Notes: a model not told the origin generated them from the sequence alone. A DNA stretch of 64,000 nt from Thiobacillus denitrificans ATCC 25259 (GCF_000012745.1 NC_007404.1:1240001-1304000); one strand, 5' to 3'. Positions 20,527-27,988 are shown, counted from the first letter of the stretch. Made by a program: numbers and translations.

Positions 20527-21444
20527 GTGCAAACACCTGACGCCAAACGACGCAGCGTGCTCGCGGCGCTTGCCATGCTGCCGCTCGCCTGCACCCTGCG
20601 CGCCGCCCCCGCTCGCGCGCTCGCGACGCGGAACGTGCCGTCGACCGGCGAGGTCCTGCCGCGCGTCGGCCTCGGCACCTGGATCACCTTCAACGTCGGC
20701 GACGACCCCGCGGCGCGCGACGCCCGCGCCGAGGTGCTGCGCAATTTCTTCGCCGCCGGCGGGCGGCTCGTCGACAGCTCGCCGATGTACGGCTCGTCGC
20801 AGGAGGTCATCGGTCACGCCTTGCGCTCGATCGGGCGGCTCCGCACGCTCTTCGCAGCCGACAAGGTGTGGTCGGCCGACGGCGACGACGGGCCGGAACA
20901 GATCGAACGCTCGCGTCGCCGCTGGGCGGTGCCGCGTTTCGACCTGCTGCAGGTCCACAACCTTCTCGCGTGGCAGGACCATCTGCCGACCCTGTTCGCG
21001 ATGAAGGCCGCGGGGCAGCTGCGTTACGTCGGCATCACGACCTCGCACGGCCGGCGGCATCGCGAAATGGAAAAAATCATGACGACGCAGCCGATCGATT
21101 TCGTCCAGTTCACTTACAACCCGGTCGACCGCGAGGCCGAGGCGCGGCTCCTGCCGCTCGCGCAGGCGCGCGGAATCGCGGTCATCGCCAACCGCCCGTT
21201 CCAGCAGGGCCAACTGCTCGAACGGCTGGCGGGCAGGCGATTGCCGTCGTGGGCCGGCGAAATCGACTGCACGAGTTGGGCGCAGTTCGTGCTCAAGTTC
21301 ATCATTTCGCACCCGGCCGTGACCTGCGCGATCCCGGCGACGACGCGCGTCGACCACGTGCTCGAAAACCTCGACGCGGCGGCGGGTCGATTGCCCGACC
21401 AGGCCTTGCGTGCACGCATGGCCGCAGCCGTGGCCGGGCGCTGA
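20527..21444 (+). CDS. Exported aldo/keto reductase
   Basis: The 305-residue protein has an AKR fold: GLGTWITF near residue 48, the Asp/Tyr pair in VDSSPMYGSSQEVIG, KVW at the catalytic lysine position, and HNLLAWQDHL, GITTSHG and FTYNPVDREAE later. The N-terminus KRRSVLAALAMLPLACTL looks like a Tat or Sec signal, so it may act in the periplasm, which is unusual but known for AKR paralogues. The start is GTG at 20527. It is coupled to the next gene (stop and start overlap by one base). Confidence 0.85.
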   Translation: MQTPDAKRRSVLAALAMLPLACTLRAAPARALATRNVPSTGEVLPRVGLGTWITFNVGDDPAARDARAEVLRNFFAAGGRLVDSSPMYGSSQEVIGHALRSIGRLRTLFAADKVWSADGDDGPEQIERSRRRWAVPRFDLLQVHNLLAWQDHLPTLFAMKAAGQLRYVGITTSHGRRHREMEKIMTTQPIDFVQFTYNPVDREAEARLLPLAQARGIAVIANRPFQQGQLLERLAGRRLPSWAGEIDCTSWAQFVLKFIISHPAVTCAIPATTRVDHVLENLDAAAGRLPDQALRARMAAAVAGR

Positions 21445-22091
21445 TGTCGGAGTGGTGGACCTACGGGCTGCGCGACCTGCTGCTGTTTTCGCCGCAGGCC
21501 TATTACCGGCTGTTCGAGCTGCACAATCTCGCTTGGTGGCCGCTGCCGCTCGTCATGCTCGGACTTGGCGTACTGACGCTCGCGCTCGCATTGCACGGCG
21601 GAGCGCGCGCGGTGCGTGCCGCCGCTCTGATCCACGCGGCGTGCTGGATCTGGGTGGCCTGGGCCTTCCATGGGGAGCGTTACGCCGCGATCAATCCGGC
21701 CGCGGCCTACTTCGCTTGGGCGTTTGCGCTCCAGGGCGTGCTGCTGTTGGGTCTGCAGCGGGCCAAGCTGGCCCCCGCCGGGGCGCTGCAACGCCGCGTC
21801 GGCATCGGGCTTCTGGTATTCGCGCTCTTGGGTCTGCCGCTGGCCGGTCCGCTGTTCGGCAGAAGCTGGGCCGGCGCCGAAGTCTTCGGCATGGCGCCGG
21901 ACCCGACCGCGGTCGCGACGCTCGGCGTCCTGCTACTCGTCGAGGCGCGTCGCCTCTGGGGACTCTATGTGATCCCTTTGGCCTGGTGCGGGGTCAGCGG
22001 CGCGACGTTGTGGGCGCTCGACGCGCCGGAATTCGTGGTCTTGCCGCTCGCCGGAGTGCTGGCCCTTGTGGTCGCGCGTCGTGGCGCGTAA
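21444..22091 (+). CDS. DUF6064-like multi-pass membrane protein
   Basis: The 215-residue hydrophobic protein has about six transmembrane helices. The N-terminus LRDLLLFSPQAYYRLFELHN matches the start of the DUF6064 membrane family as I recall it. It is translationally coupled to the exported aldo/keto reductase, suggesting a shared envelope function. No catalytic motif is visible. Confidence 0.7.
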   Translation: MSEWWTYGLRDLLLFSPQAYYRLFELHNLAWWPLPLVMLGLGVLTLALALHGGARAVRAAALIHAACWIWVAWAFHGERYAAINPAAAYFAWAFALQGVLLLGLQRAKLAPAGALQRRVGIGLLVFALLGLPLAGPLFGRSWAGAEVFGMAPDPTAVATLGVLLLVEARRLWGLYVIPLAWCGVSGATLWALDAPEFVVLPLAGVLALVVARRGA

Positions 22092-22110
22092 ACGCGCACC
22101 GGAGCTTGGC

Positions 22111-22869
22111 TCAGGCGCCGGAGCCTGACAACGCGATGTCGAAGATCGCGGCGTACGCCTCGCCAGCTTGGCTCGCGCTCTCTCCGCTCCGCGTCAAATT
22201 CAGTATCAGTTTCTCGCCGCCCGCCTGGAAAATCCCGTCGTCGGCATTGCGCGTTCGGCGCACGCCTTCGCGTCGGTAAGGCGGGCGGGAATGGATGCGG
22301 TCGGTGAGCGCGTCGTCGAAATAGAGCTGTGAGGTGAACGCCTCGCCGCGGGCTGCGCCCGGCTCGGTGCGGATCTTGAAGTGGAGGTGGACCGCCCGGC
22401 CGGGATACCAACCCGGGTAGATCGTGACGAAGCGCGCAAGGCCCTCGGCGTCGGTCATCTGGTAGCCGCGTAAAAACTGCTCGCCGCGCGTGTCGAAGCG
22501 CCCCGCGAAATCGCGCACGCCCGAATAGACGCCGCGCGCGTCGCACTGCCAGACGTCGACCACGGCGCCGGGCACCGCCGTGCAGCGGCGCCCGTCGAAG
22601 CGCAAGACGCGGAACGTCAGGTGCAGCGGTACGCCCGGCTTGGGTGCGCCGCCGACGCGCTCGGCGCGGATGTCGCTTCGCCGGAGGCGCGCCTCGACGA
22701 AATACGGGCCTTCCATCTGCTCCGGCCGTACGATGCAGCCGGGCGTTCGCGGCGCCTGGGCGGCCGTGCCGACGCCGGTCGCGAGCGAACTCAAGCCCGT
22801 GCCGATGAGGCCGAGCAGCGCGCGCCGCGTCTGGCAGCAAGGGGTGCGATCTTGCGGGGGGCGTGTCAT
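22111..22869 (-). CDS. Exported intradiol ring-cleavage dioxygenase
   Basis: The protein has about 252 residues from the ATG at 22867-22869. A twin-arginine-like leader (QTRRALLGLIGTGLSSL) precedes the dioxygenase fold. Fe(III) ligands fit the pattern: a Tyr in CDARGVYSGV and the Tyr/His/His set in YPGWYPGRAVHLHFKI. The family opens catechol rings, but exported members often have unknown substrates. It faces the membrane protein gene convergently. Confidence 0.85.
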   Translation of the reverse strand: MTRPPQDRTPCCQTRRALLGLIGTGLSSLATGVGTAAQAPRTPGCIVRPEQMEGPYFVEARLRRSDIRAERVGGAPKPGVPLHLTFRVLRFDGRRCTAVPGAVVDVWQCDARGVYSGVRDFAGRFDTRGEQFLRGYQMTDAEGLARFVTIYPGWYPGRAVHLHFKIRTEPGAARGEAFTSQLYFDDALTDRIHSRPPYRREGVRRTRNADDGIFQAGGEKLILNLTRSGESASQAGEAYAAIFDIALSGSGA

Positions 22870-23003
22870 CGTCTCAGGCTCCAGTCCGGCAAATCCCACT
22901 GTAGGCCATCCCGGCGGCGGCGACGGGTGCCGGCCGTGGCGGGCGGCCCCGTTTTGCGGGCCGGCCTCGGCGCGTTGCCGTCACGAAGCAATTGCCGCCA
23001 TGC

Positions 23004-23390
23004 TCACTCGAGCGCCGCCCCGCGCTTTTCGAGCAGCTCCCTCAGGATCGAGCGGTGACAGCGGCTCTCGTCCTCGCAATAACACCCGATGGAAAAATCG
23101 GCAGTCCGCGAGAGCGCCGCGAGCAGGTCGAGATCGTGCTTCGCCGCCGGCGATTTCATTTCGGCGAGAAACCGTCGTCGGAACGTCCGCCAGGTCTTGT
23201 CGTCGGCGATCGGGAAGGCCTCGTGCAACAGCGCTTCGCTCGGCGCCAGGTTCGGAAACCAGACGTCGTAGAAGTTTTTCGACGCGTAGTCCGCCTTCCG
23301 CACCCCGCGCGGCGGCCGCCTGACCGCACCGACTCGCAGCCCTTCGCCGGCTGTCCGCGCACTGCCCAGGCGTACGATGCGGATAGCCAT
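23004..23390 (-). CDS. DUF488 family protein
   Basis: The 128-residue protein starts MAIRIVRLGSARTAGEGLRVG and has the DUF488 marks: the Arg-rich PPRGVRK segment, DVWFPNLAPSEALL, and the C-terminal IGCYCEDESRCHRSIL with its Cys-rich loop. The function is unknown. The start is the ATG at 23390; the longer frame runs into the PhnB-like gene. Confidence 0.88.
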   Translation of the reverse strand: MAIRIVRLGSARTAGEGLRVGAVRRPPRGVRKADYASKNFYDVWFPNLAPSEALLHEAFPIADDKTWRTFRRRFLAEMKSPAAKHDLDLLAALSRTADFSIGCYCEDESRCHRSILRELLEKRGAALE

Positions 23391-23406
23391 TGTCCGGCGC
23401 GGCGCC

Positions 23407-23844
23407 TCAGTGCTGCTCCGCGCAATTGAACATCCAGCGCACGCCGAAGCGGTCGGCGAGGCTGCCGTAATAGCCGCCCCAGAACATCTCCTGCAACGGC
23501 ATCTCGACCTGGCCGCCTTCGGCGAGCGCCGCGAACAGGCGATCGGTCTCGGCCCGTGTCTCGGGCTCGAGCAGGATGTGTACGTTATTGCCCGGCGTGA
23601 CGCTGAACCCGGCCGAGGACGGCGCATCGGTGCCCATCAGCACGTGGCCGCCCAGAATCGGCAGCTCGACGTGGATGACAAGATCGAGGTCGGCGTCCGG
23701 AAGCGGGGCGGTTGCCGGGTCAGGCGGCATGTCCCGCCAACGGCCGATCGGCCCGATGAAATCGGTCCCGAAAACCGATTTGTAAAACAGGAATGCGCCT
23801 TCGGTTGAGCGTGCAAAATTCAGATAGGGGCTGACGCGTGCCAT
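23407..23844 (-). CDS. PhnB-like VOC (glyoxalase-fold) protein
   Basis: The 145-residue protein starts MARVSPYLNFARSTEGAFLFYKSVFG, the standard N-terminus of the PhnB subgroup of vicinal-oxygen-chelate proteins. The C-terminal MFWGGYYGSLADRFGVRWMFNC is equally typical. The fold is a paired beta-alpha-beta module; metal use and substrate are not evident. It precedes the DUF488 gene by 16 bases, so co-transcription is likely. Confidence 0.88.
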   Translation of the reverse strand: MARVSPYLNFARSTEGAFLFYKSVFGTDFIGPIGRWRDMPPDPATAPLPDADLDLVIHVELPILGGHVLMGTDAPSSAGFSVTPGNNVHILLEPETRAETDRLFAALAEGGQVEMPLQEMFWGGYYGSLADRFGVRWMFNCAEQH

Positions 23845-23963
23845 GCTGTCCTCCTGCCAGAGACCGTCGATCCTGTTCTCTATAGCACCTCGCCTTGAAT
23901 CCCTCTTGTCCGGGTGAAGGCCCCGATGGGTTCAGCCCCCGTGCTGGCCCTTGATTGCCCTAA

Positions 23964-24392
23964 TTAGCGGCGTTCCCACGAGGCGACGTCGCCTGGACAC
24001 ACCTCGAACAGCGGATGAGGCGCCGGCGTCGTCGTTCCGTGCCACCGCTGAAACCAGGTCGGATTGCGCGCCTGCAGTTTCTTCATCAGGTGCGCCCACT
24101 CGTAGTCGAGCTGCCCGGCTGTGACGACGAGCGTGGACCGCTCGGACGGCGCGCCGATCTTGCTCTTGTCGAAAGCGTAGCCCCGCCGTCCCGCTTCGGC
24201 GTACACGGCCTCGAGATAGGCGGCAATCGCGGCCAGCGGCGCCGCATGATTCCTGAAACGCTCGAGCTGCGGATGGTTGCGGTAGCCGCGCGTGTCTCCG
24301 CGCAGCACCGCCTGGGCGAGAAGCGCTTCGCGCCAGAGCGCGACGAGGCCCTGCGGGTCGAGGTATTGCGGGTGAAGAGACCAGAGTCGCAC
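23964..24392 (-). CDS. Pyrimidine dimer DNA glycosylase (T4 endonuclease V-like)
   Basis: The 142-residue protein starts MRLWSLHPQYLDPQGLVALW and has GYRNHPQLERFRNH, both hallmarks of the Pyr_excise family that removes UV photoproducts as glycosylase/lyase. It is the last ordinary gene before the integron's distal end. Confidence 0.85.
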   Translation of the reverse strand: MRLWSLHPQYLDPQGLVALWREALLAQAVLRGDTRGYRNHPQLERFRNHAAPLAAIAAYLEAVYAEAGRRGYAFDKSKIGAPSERSTLVVTAGQLDYEWAHLMKKLQARNPTWFQRWHGTTTPAPHPLFEVCPGDVASWERR

Positions 24393-24401
24393 GTGAGCCG
24401 T

Positions 24402-24540
24402 TCAGCCAGCGTCGGGGGGAAGCGAGCGGACGAAGCGGCCCGGATTTCCAACCGCGACCACGTCGGGCGGGATGTCGCGCGTCACCACGCTGCCGGCGCC
24501 GATGACCGCCCGGTCGCCGATGCTCACGCCCCTTGGCCCC
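24402..24540 (-). pseudogene. 3' remnant of a hexapeptide-repeat acetyltransferase
   Basis: The frame encodes only the last coil of a left-handed beta-helix acetyltransferase: [37 protein letters not shown], then a stop. This is the family's C-terminal quarter. The similarity begins exactly where the distal attC ends (24537-24543), so the 5' part of the gene has been replaced by the cassette array. It is probably not functional. Confidence 0.8.
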
Positions 24541-24600
24541 AACTCACTAGCGCAAAAGAGGCGTCGCGAGTTTTTCGGCCCGCGGAGTGATCGGTTAGCG
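24537..24600 (-). repeat. attC site 14 (distal end of the array)
   Basis: Read on the - strand, CGCTAAC (24594-24600) pairs with GTTGGGG (24537-24543) around arms containing ATCACT and AGTGA. The R'' end overlaps the TAA stop of the adjacent cassette gene. The R' end departs from GTTRRRY at the last base and joins the acetyltransferase remnant. Confidence 0.65.
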
Positions 24601-25068
24601 ATGCGCTTCAACACGCCCGAGCACCTGAAGATCGATAAAGAGCAGCGGCTTTGTTGCCCCGAGCGCGTCCACTTTCACGTCCGTTACCTTTCCGGTGTAC
24701 GCGACAGTTTCTCCTGATGGGATGCGCCGCCAGTCTTCCGAATAGCGAGGCGCGGCGTAATACATCACTCGCGCCGCTCTGGTCCCCGGCTCGACTTCGG
24801 CAAAGCTCTCATTGAAGTACAGCCGCTCGCCGCGGACCCGACGCACCGTTCCTGTCCACCGGACCGTTACACCTGCCAGCCTGCGCGTGAATTGCTCAAG
24901 ATACGCCGAACGATCACGAGCCTCCGTAAGCTCGGCCGACGCGCAGTCCATCAGCTTCATGAACGCTGAAAAGTCATACGCCCAGTGCGGATAGGATTCG
25001 GCACACGAACCTTTTGCACCGGCTGGCATCGTAACTAGCAGAGTAAGCATCGCGATTAATCGGCGCAC
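24595..25068 (-). CDS. Cassette gene: exported hypothetical protein
   Basis: From a GTG at 25066-25068 with a GGAGAG ribosome site, the product is 157 residues with a signal peptide (start [19 protein letters not shown]). The mature part has beta-strand-like segments [19 protein letters not shown] and [16 protein letters not shown], suggesting an OB-like fold. The open frame runs further back but that part is the attC arm. The stop lies in attC site 14, the usual cassette arrangement. No function is recognised. Confidence 0.7.
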   Translation of the reverse strand: MRRLIAMLTLLVTMPAGAKGSCAESYPHWAYDFSAFMKLMDCASAELTEARDRSAYLEQFTRRLAGVTVRWTGTVRRVRGERLYFNESFAEVEPGTRAARVMYYAAPRYSEDWRRIPSGETVAYTGKVTDVKVDALGATKPLLFIDLQVLGRVEAHR

Positions 25069-25075
25069 TCTTGCT

Positions 25076-25145
25076 CTCCACCGTTTGGATTCCAGGGACG
25101 GCATAAGCGCAGTTTTTGACGGTCCGCTGGAATGACGCGTTGGGC
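25076..25145 (-). repeat. attC site 13 (one end degenerate)
   Basis: On the - strand GCCCAAC (25139-25145) begins an arm with CATTCCAGCGGACC that matches GGGACGG...TGGAATCC on the far side. The far end reads GGTGGAG rather than GTTRRRY, so this site may be inactive. Another R''-like GCTCAAC lies at 25186-25192. Confidence 0.55.
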
Positions 25146-25243
25146 CTAGCCTCATGGGCCTACTGAGCATGACGTACGAGTTAGCGTTGAGCACAGCCTC
25201 GGTGACCGGCCACGGGCAACGACCCTAGTCCGATGCCGCGAAC

Positions 25244-25438
25244 TCACGATTGGTTTGTCCATATGGCAATACCGATGAGCAGTGCGAGAGTGACCAGGCC
25301 ACCAAAAAGGCTCACGAGCGGCTGACTTCGGTCGCCTATGCGCGCATCAAAACGGCGAAGCGTCAGCGTCAATAGATAAAACCGTCCCAGATGAAAAGCG
25401 ATCACTTCGAAGAGGACGTTAAACACTGCGCCTAGCAT
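25244..25438 (-). CDS. Cassette gene: small membrane protein
   Basis: The 64-residue product has two hydrophobic segments (LGAVFNVLFEVIAFHLGRFYLL and LVSLFGGLVTLALLIGIAIW) and starts 12 bases from the R' end of attC site 12, as expected for a cassette gene in the array direction. No family is recognised. Confidence 0.6.
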   Translation of the reverse strand: MLGAVFNVLFEVIAFHLGRFYLLTLTLRRFDARIGDRSQPLVSLFGGLVTLALLIGIAIWTNQS

Positions 25439-25441
25439 TTG

Positions 25442-25864
25442 CTATTGACCTCTAACGTGAAAGCGCAGGGCGCCCCGATGGAGGGGAGCGTTAGGGGTAA
25501 GCTGCTTGTGTGCCAAACGAGTCCCCAGGACCAGCAAAACGGCATAAGCCAAGATCTCGTACGCAGAGATCAGCAAAGCCAAGACATTGCGTGATGGATC
25601 CAGCAACTCCGGGGTACGCAACAGTAAAACCGGCAAACTGATCGCTAGGGCTGCGTAAGGGGAATGCCGACGAAACACCTTTGCCAGGGGAAAACATAGC
25701 AGAGCAGACACAAGAACAGCGGCGATAAACCCCTGCAACAGGACGGCACCGACAGCCAACCGGCGATCCGGGGAAACGATGATCTCATTGAGATAGCCAA
25801 GCGCGTTTCCGTACACAAAGAAAGCCGCTTGCGGCGGGTCGGCCTTGACCGCAGAGTTAGGCAC
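25442..25864 (-). CDS. Cassette gene: membrane protein reading through attC sequence
   Basis: The 140-residue frame encodes about four transmembrane helices (LLQGFIAAVLVSALLCFPLA, ALAISLPVLLL, YEILAYAVLLVLG). The first dozen residues (PNSAVKADPPQAA) are a translation of an attC half-site, and the last ~20 are translated attC site 12. The true start may be a GTG near 25816 or the GTG at 25864. The stop lies beyond attC 12 instead of at its R'' end, so the C-terminus looks acquired by recombination. Confidence 0.6.
   Translation of the reverse strand: MPNSAVKADPPQAAFFVYGNALGYLNEIIVSPDRRLAVGAVLLQGFIAAVLVSALLCFPLAKVFRRHSPYAALAISLPVLLLRTPELLDPSRNVLALLISAYEILAYAVLLVLGTRLAHKQLTPNAPLHRGALRFHVRGQ
25450..25496 (-). 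repeat. attC site 12 (short)
   Basis: CCCTAAC at 25490-25496 and GTTAGAG at 25450-25456 (both - strand) flank only 33 bases with a weak stem. It is much shorter than its neighbours and may be a deleted site. Confidence 0.5.
25824..25862 (-). repeat. attC half-site 11
   Basis: GCCTAAC (25856-25862, - strand) is followed by a standard L'' arm (TCTGCGGTCAAGGCCGAC) and a GCCGC/GCGGC stem, but no matching L'-R' half follows. The sequence runs straight into the 140-residue membrane frame. Confidence 0.55.
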
Positions 25865-26039
25865 TGCTTACCCGTGCGCAGAATGTGGAATGCGCGTGCT
25901 TGGCGACGAATACCACCCCTATGCCGCCTGCTTAATGTTCAAAGGTTGTCATGACAGCGAGGCAGTGCGTGCAAACCTTGATGCTGTGCGGGCGCACGGA
26001 TACGAGGATGCGGACGCCAACAAAGGAGATAGAGCATGA
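25845..26039 (+). CDS. Cassette gene: small CxxC protein, opposite strand
   Basis: This frame of up to 64 residues contains PCAECGMRVLGDEYHPYAAC and a second FKGCHD, a possible four-ligand zinc site. It has no good ATG start: the frame opens at TTG 25845 inside the half attC, with an internal ATG at 25890. It overlaps the next gene by four bases (ATGA), indicating coupled translation, and runs against the array direction. Phage-like small zinc proteins of this type are common but unnamed. Confidence 0.5.
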   Translation: MTAELGTAYPCAECGMRVLGDEYHPYAACLMFKGCHDSEAVRANLDAVRAHGYEDADANKGDRA

Positions 26040-26275
26040 GCAACCTAGAGCCGAAAACGAAGCCTGATGGTGGAGAGTCCGCGTCGACTGCCGGGTTTGG
26101 CCGCACTGACCCACGTCGCTTTATGGCCGTAGCAAGCAAACCGCACGCGCAACTCGCGGGGGAAATGGCCGACGAAATCAAAGCAGTGGTTTACGCATAC
26201 GAGCAGCGAATACCACTAGCCCTAGCGATTGGTGTTCTTCGCATCGTGGAAAAAGAGATTCTTGATGCGGCCTAA
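26036..26275 (+). CDS. Cassette gene: hypothetical protein, opposite strand
   Basis: The 79-residue product starts MSNLEPKTKPDGGESAS and ends with an amphipathic helical half (QLAGEMADEIKAVVYAYEQR). An AAAGGAGA ribosome site precedes the ATG. The stop TAA lies inside the GCCTAAC end of attC site 10. It forms a two-gene unit with the CxxC gene. No family is recognised. Confidence 0.6.
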   Translation: MSNLEPKTKPDGGESASTAGFGRTDPRRFMAVASKPHAQLAGEMADEIKAVVYAYEQRIPLALAIGVLRIVEKEILDAA

Positions 26276-26336
26276 CGTTTGAATTCACCGGCCTGCGCGG
26301 CTTTTCGCGCAGGTCCGGTGGAATGAATTGTTAGCG
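26270..26336 (-). repeat. attC site 10
   Basis: CGCTAAC at 26330-26336 and GTTAGGC at 26270-26276 (- strand) enclose a stem ACCGGCCTGCGCG/CGCGCAGGTCCGGT with a four-base loop region. The L'' arm AATTCATTCCACC closely resembles that of aadA-type cassettes. Stop codons of the genes on both sides overlap its two ends. Confidence 0.88.
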
Positions 26337-26798
26337 CTCATATGGCACCGGCTGGAGGTCTGCGCTCTTATACAGCGGATGACCTGGATAGCCGCTTTTC
26401 AGCTTGGTGAGGCAGTGGGGGTTGTGGAGGAACCCAAGAACGGCCTTGTCTCGGTTGCGGTAGCTACCTGTCGCACTCCACGCACAAATGACTATCGCTG
26501 CTTCTGCTTGAAGCCTCCGAAGCCAAGCATCATTATCGGAGCCAACGGGATCAGAAGCAGTGTACAAAGCTGACTGATCGGTAGAACGGAAGGCGAATAG
26601 GTTTCCAAGCAACAAGCCCCCATAGCCCCAGCGCTTTGCGTAATTGATACATACGCGAGAAGTGTTGTCATCCGTTTCCGCATCTGCGGTAGAGGGATTC
26701 AGGCCGATGAATAGCGCAAGCGGTTTAGTGTCATCCCATACACGCCGCAACTCGTAGCGATATTGCTGGCAGTCCGAAATTATGGCGGTCTGTATCAT
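26331..26798 (-). CDS. Cassette gene: DUF1643 protein
   Basis: The 155-residue protein has LALFIGLNPSTADAETDDN, RWGYGGLLLGNLFAFRSTD and DPVGSDNDAWL, the defining blocks of DUF1643, a family often carried by integron cassettes and phages with no settled function. A CAGGAG ribosome site lies 6 bases upstream. The stop overlaps attC site 10. It shares its cassette with the 84-residue zinc-knuckle gene. Confidence 0.88.
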   Translation of the reverse strand: MIQTAIISDCQQYRYELRRVWDDTKPLALFIGLNPSTADAETDDNTSRVCINYAKRWGYGGLLLGNLFAFRSTDQSALYTASDPVGSDNDAWLRRLQAEAAIVICAWSATGSYRNRDKAVLGFLHNPHCLTKLKSGYPGHPLYKSADLQPVPYER

Positions 26799-26822
26799 GA
26801 TGCTCCTGTGATTTTTTAGTGC

Positions 26823-27077
26823 TTATTTTTCATGTTTCCCTGTAGGACTGTGAGGGCAGCCACTCCCAACTGAAGTTGACCCACACCACTGACATTTATT
26901 TGCACCGCTTCCATGACGATGTTTTTTCGTCGGGCTATGAGGACAGCCAGAGCCATAACTTGACGAATTGCAATATTCGCATTTTTTCTCGTCTCCTGCA
27001 TGTTCGTGTTTCTTGCTCGGGCTGTGTGGACAGCCGCTTCCAAAGCTTGAAGAGTTGCAATACTTACACTTGCTCAT
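26823..27077 (-). CDS. Cassette gene: triple zinc-knuckle repeat protein
   Basis: The 84-residue protein is three tandem copies of a ~28-residue unit, CxxC-(8)-CPHSPxxKH (knuckles CKYC, CEYC, CQWC; each followed by GSGCPHSP). Each unit supplies three Cys and two His, enough for one zinc site. AAAGGAG precedes the ATG. It lies 24 bases upstream of the DUF1643 gene in the same cassette, with no attC between. I do not recognise a named family. Confidence 0.75.
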   Translation of the reverse strand: MSKCKYCNSSSFGSGCPHSPSKKHEHAGDEKKCEYCNSSSYGSGCPHSPTKKHRHGSGANKCQWCGSTSVGSGCPHSPTGKHEK

Positions 27078-27096
27078 GAGGCTTCTCCTTTGAGAG

Positions 27097-27159
27097 GGCT
27101 AACGTGGAATTGAGGGGCTGCGCGCTTTTGCGCAGTCCCGCTCGAATGTAGGGTTAGAA
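27097..27159 (-). repeat. attC site 9
   Basis: TTCTAAC at 27153-27159 and GTTAGCC at 27097-27103 (- strand) flank a stem GGGACTGCGC/GCGCAGCCCC. The L'' arm has the extra C (ATTCGAGCGG against ATTGAGGGG). Confidence 0.87.
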
Positions 27160-27168
27160 GCCGTTAAT

Positions 27169-27675
27169 TCAGAGCGCATAAGTAACCTTGCTCCCTTCCA
27201 CGGTGACCTTGCCCGTTGATTGCAACTGCTGAACCAATGCGGCGAGATCAGCCTCAGAAATGCCCTTTGGAAAGAGGGATGAGACAGAACTCGTGAGGGT
27301 TTTGAGTGTGCGGGGTTTGGAGTTGCCGCGCTGCTTCAGATTGGCAATAACCAGCGCGAGCTTGTCATCCTTTGGCTTTGCGATGGCTGGTGCTTTTGGC
27401 TTTGCGGCTGCTTTGGCAGAGCCAGCTCCGTTGGGGCATTTGAACTGCCCTTTCTGATTTAGCACGACCTGAAATTTTTCTTTGAGCGACATACTGCCGA
27501 GCAGCGCATTAACCGCCTTGCAGCAAGCGACGCAGTTTTCATCGCTGTTGCCTCCGCCATTGGCGCTGGCAAGTAAATGCTCAACACTTGCCTCTGCCTT
27601 GGGCAAAGGTTGTTTGCAAAAAAAGCATACGCCTCCTTGGACAAACATCAGACGGTCTAGTGGTTTGGTGGGCAT
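27169..27675 (-). CDS. Cassette gene: HNH-type nuclease domain protein
   Basis: The 168-residue protein has an N-terminal HNH-like module: CFFC, then VEHLLASANGGGNSDENCVACCKAVN, which supplies the catalytic His and the second Cys pair. An Ala/Lys/Pro linker (about 88-105) leads to a C-terminal winged-helix-like segment (ISEADLAALVQQLQSTGKVTVEGSKVTY). It starts 5 bases from the R' end of attC site 8. The histidine precedes a Leu rather than the usual His/Ile, so nuclease activity is inferred, not shown. Confidence 0.75.
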   Translation of the reverse strand: MPTKPLDRLMFVQGGVCFFCKQPLPKAEASVEHLLASANGGGNSDENCVACCKAVNALLGSMSLKEKFQVVLNQKGQFKCPNGAGSAKAAAKPKAPAIAKPKDDKLALVIANLKQRGNSKPRTLKTLTSSVSSLFPKGISEADLAALVQQLQSTGKVTVEGSKVTYAL

Positions 27676-27679
27676 AGGC

Positions 27680-27743
27680 TTCTAACGACAAAGTTTAGGG
27701 GCTGGCCGCTTGCGGACAGTCCCGCTAGAACGCCGTGTTAGGC
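27680..27743 (-). repeat. attC site 8
   Basis: GCCTAAC at 27737-27743 and GTTAGAA at 27680-27686 (- strand) flank a stem GGGACTGTCCGC/GCGGCCAGCCCC. The L'' arm reads GTTCTAGCGGG against GTTTAGGGG, with the extra C. Confidence 0.87.
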
Positions 27744-27761
27744 ACGGCGGAAAGGTGAGAA

Positions 27762-27986
27762 ATGGGAACGAACAAAGCAAAAGACCGCAAGAAACTCGAA
27801 CAACTGCCGCATGGAAAAGAATGCACTGTTTTTTGGTTTGAGGAGGGCGGCGGTTTGGTTTATCGGGTTTGGGATATGTACGTTCTTTTTGAGGTTCCGC
27901 AATATGGTGGAGAACCGAGATATGAAGGCACATTCCACGAGAAGCAAATAGATGAACTGCTGGACTTGGCATATAGCTGGACTTGA
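27762..27986 (+). CDS. Cassette gene: small protein on the opposite strand
   Basis: The 74-residue product starts MGTNKAKDRKKLEQLPHG and contains VFWFEEGGGLVYRVWDMYVLFEVPQYGG, a likely small beta sheet. AAAGGTGAGA precedes the ATG, which is only 18 bases from attC site 8. It reads against the array direction, and the complementary frame has no credible protein. No family is recognised. Confidence 0.65.
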   Translation: MGTNKAKDRKKLEQLPHGKECTVFWFEEGGGLVYRVWDMYVLFEVPQYGGEPRYEGTFHEKQIDELLDLAYSWT

Positions 27987-27988
27987 GT

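Noticed and set aside
26823-27077. Short direct repeats that could suggest a CRISPR array
   Set aside because: They are the coding repeats of the triple zinc-knuckle protein. I saw no CRISPR-like repeat-spacer pattern in the window.
27738-27947. A - strand frame that would place this cassette gene in the array direction
   Set aside because: It is Phe/Leu-rich, has no ribosome site and no plausible fold. The + frame has a good ribosome site and normal composition.
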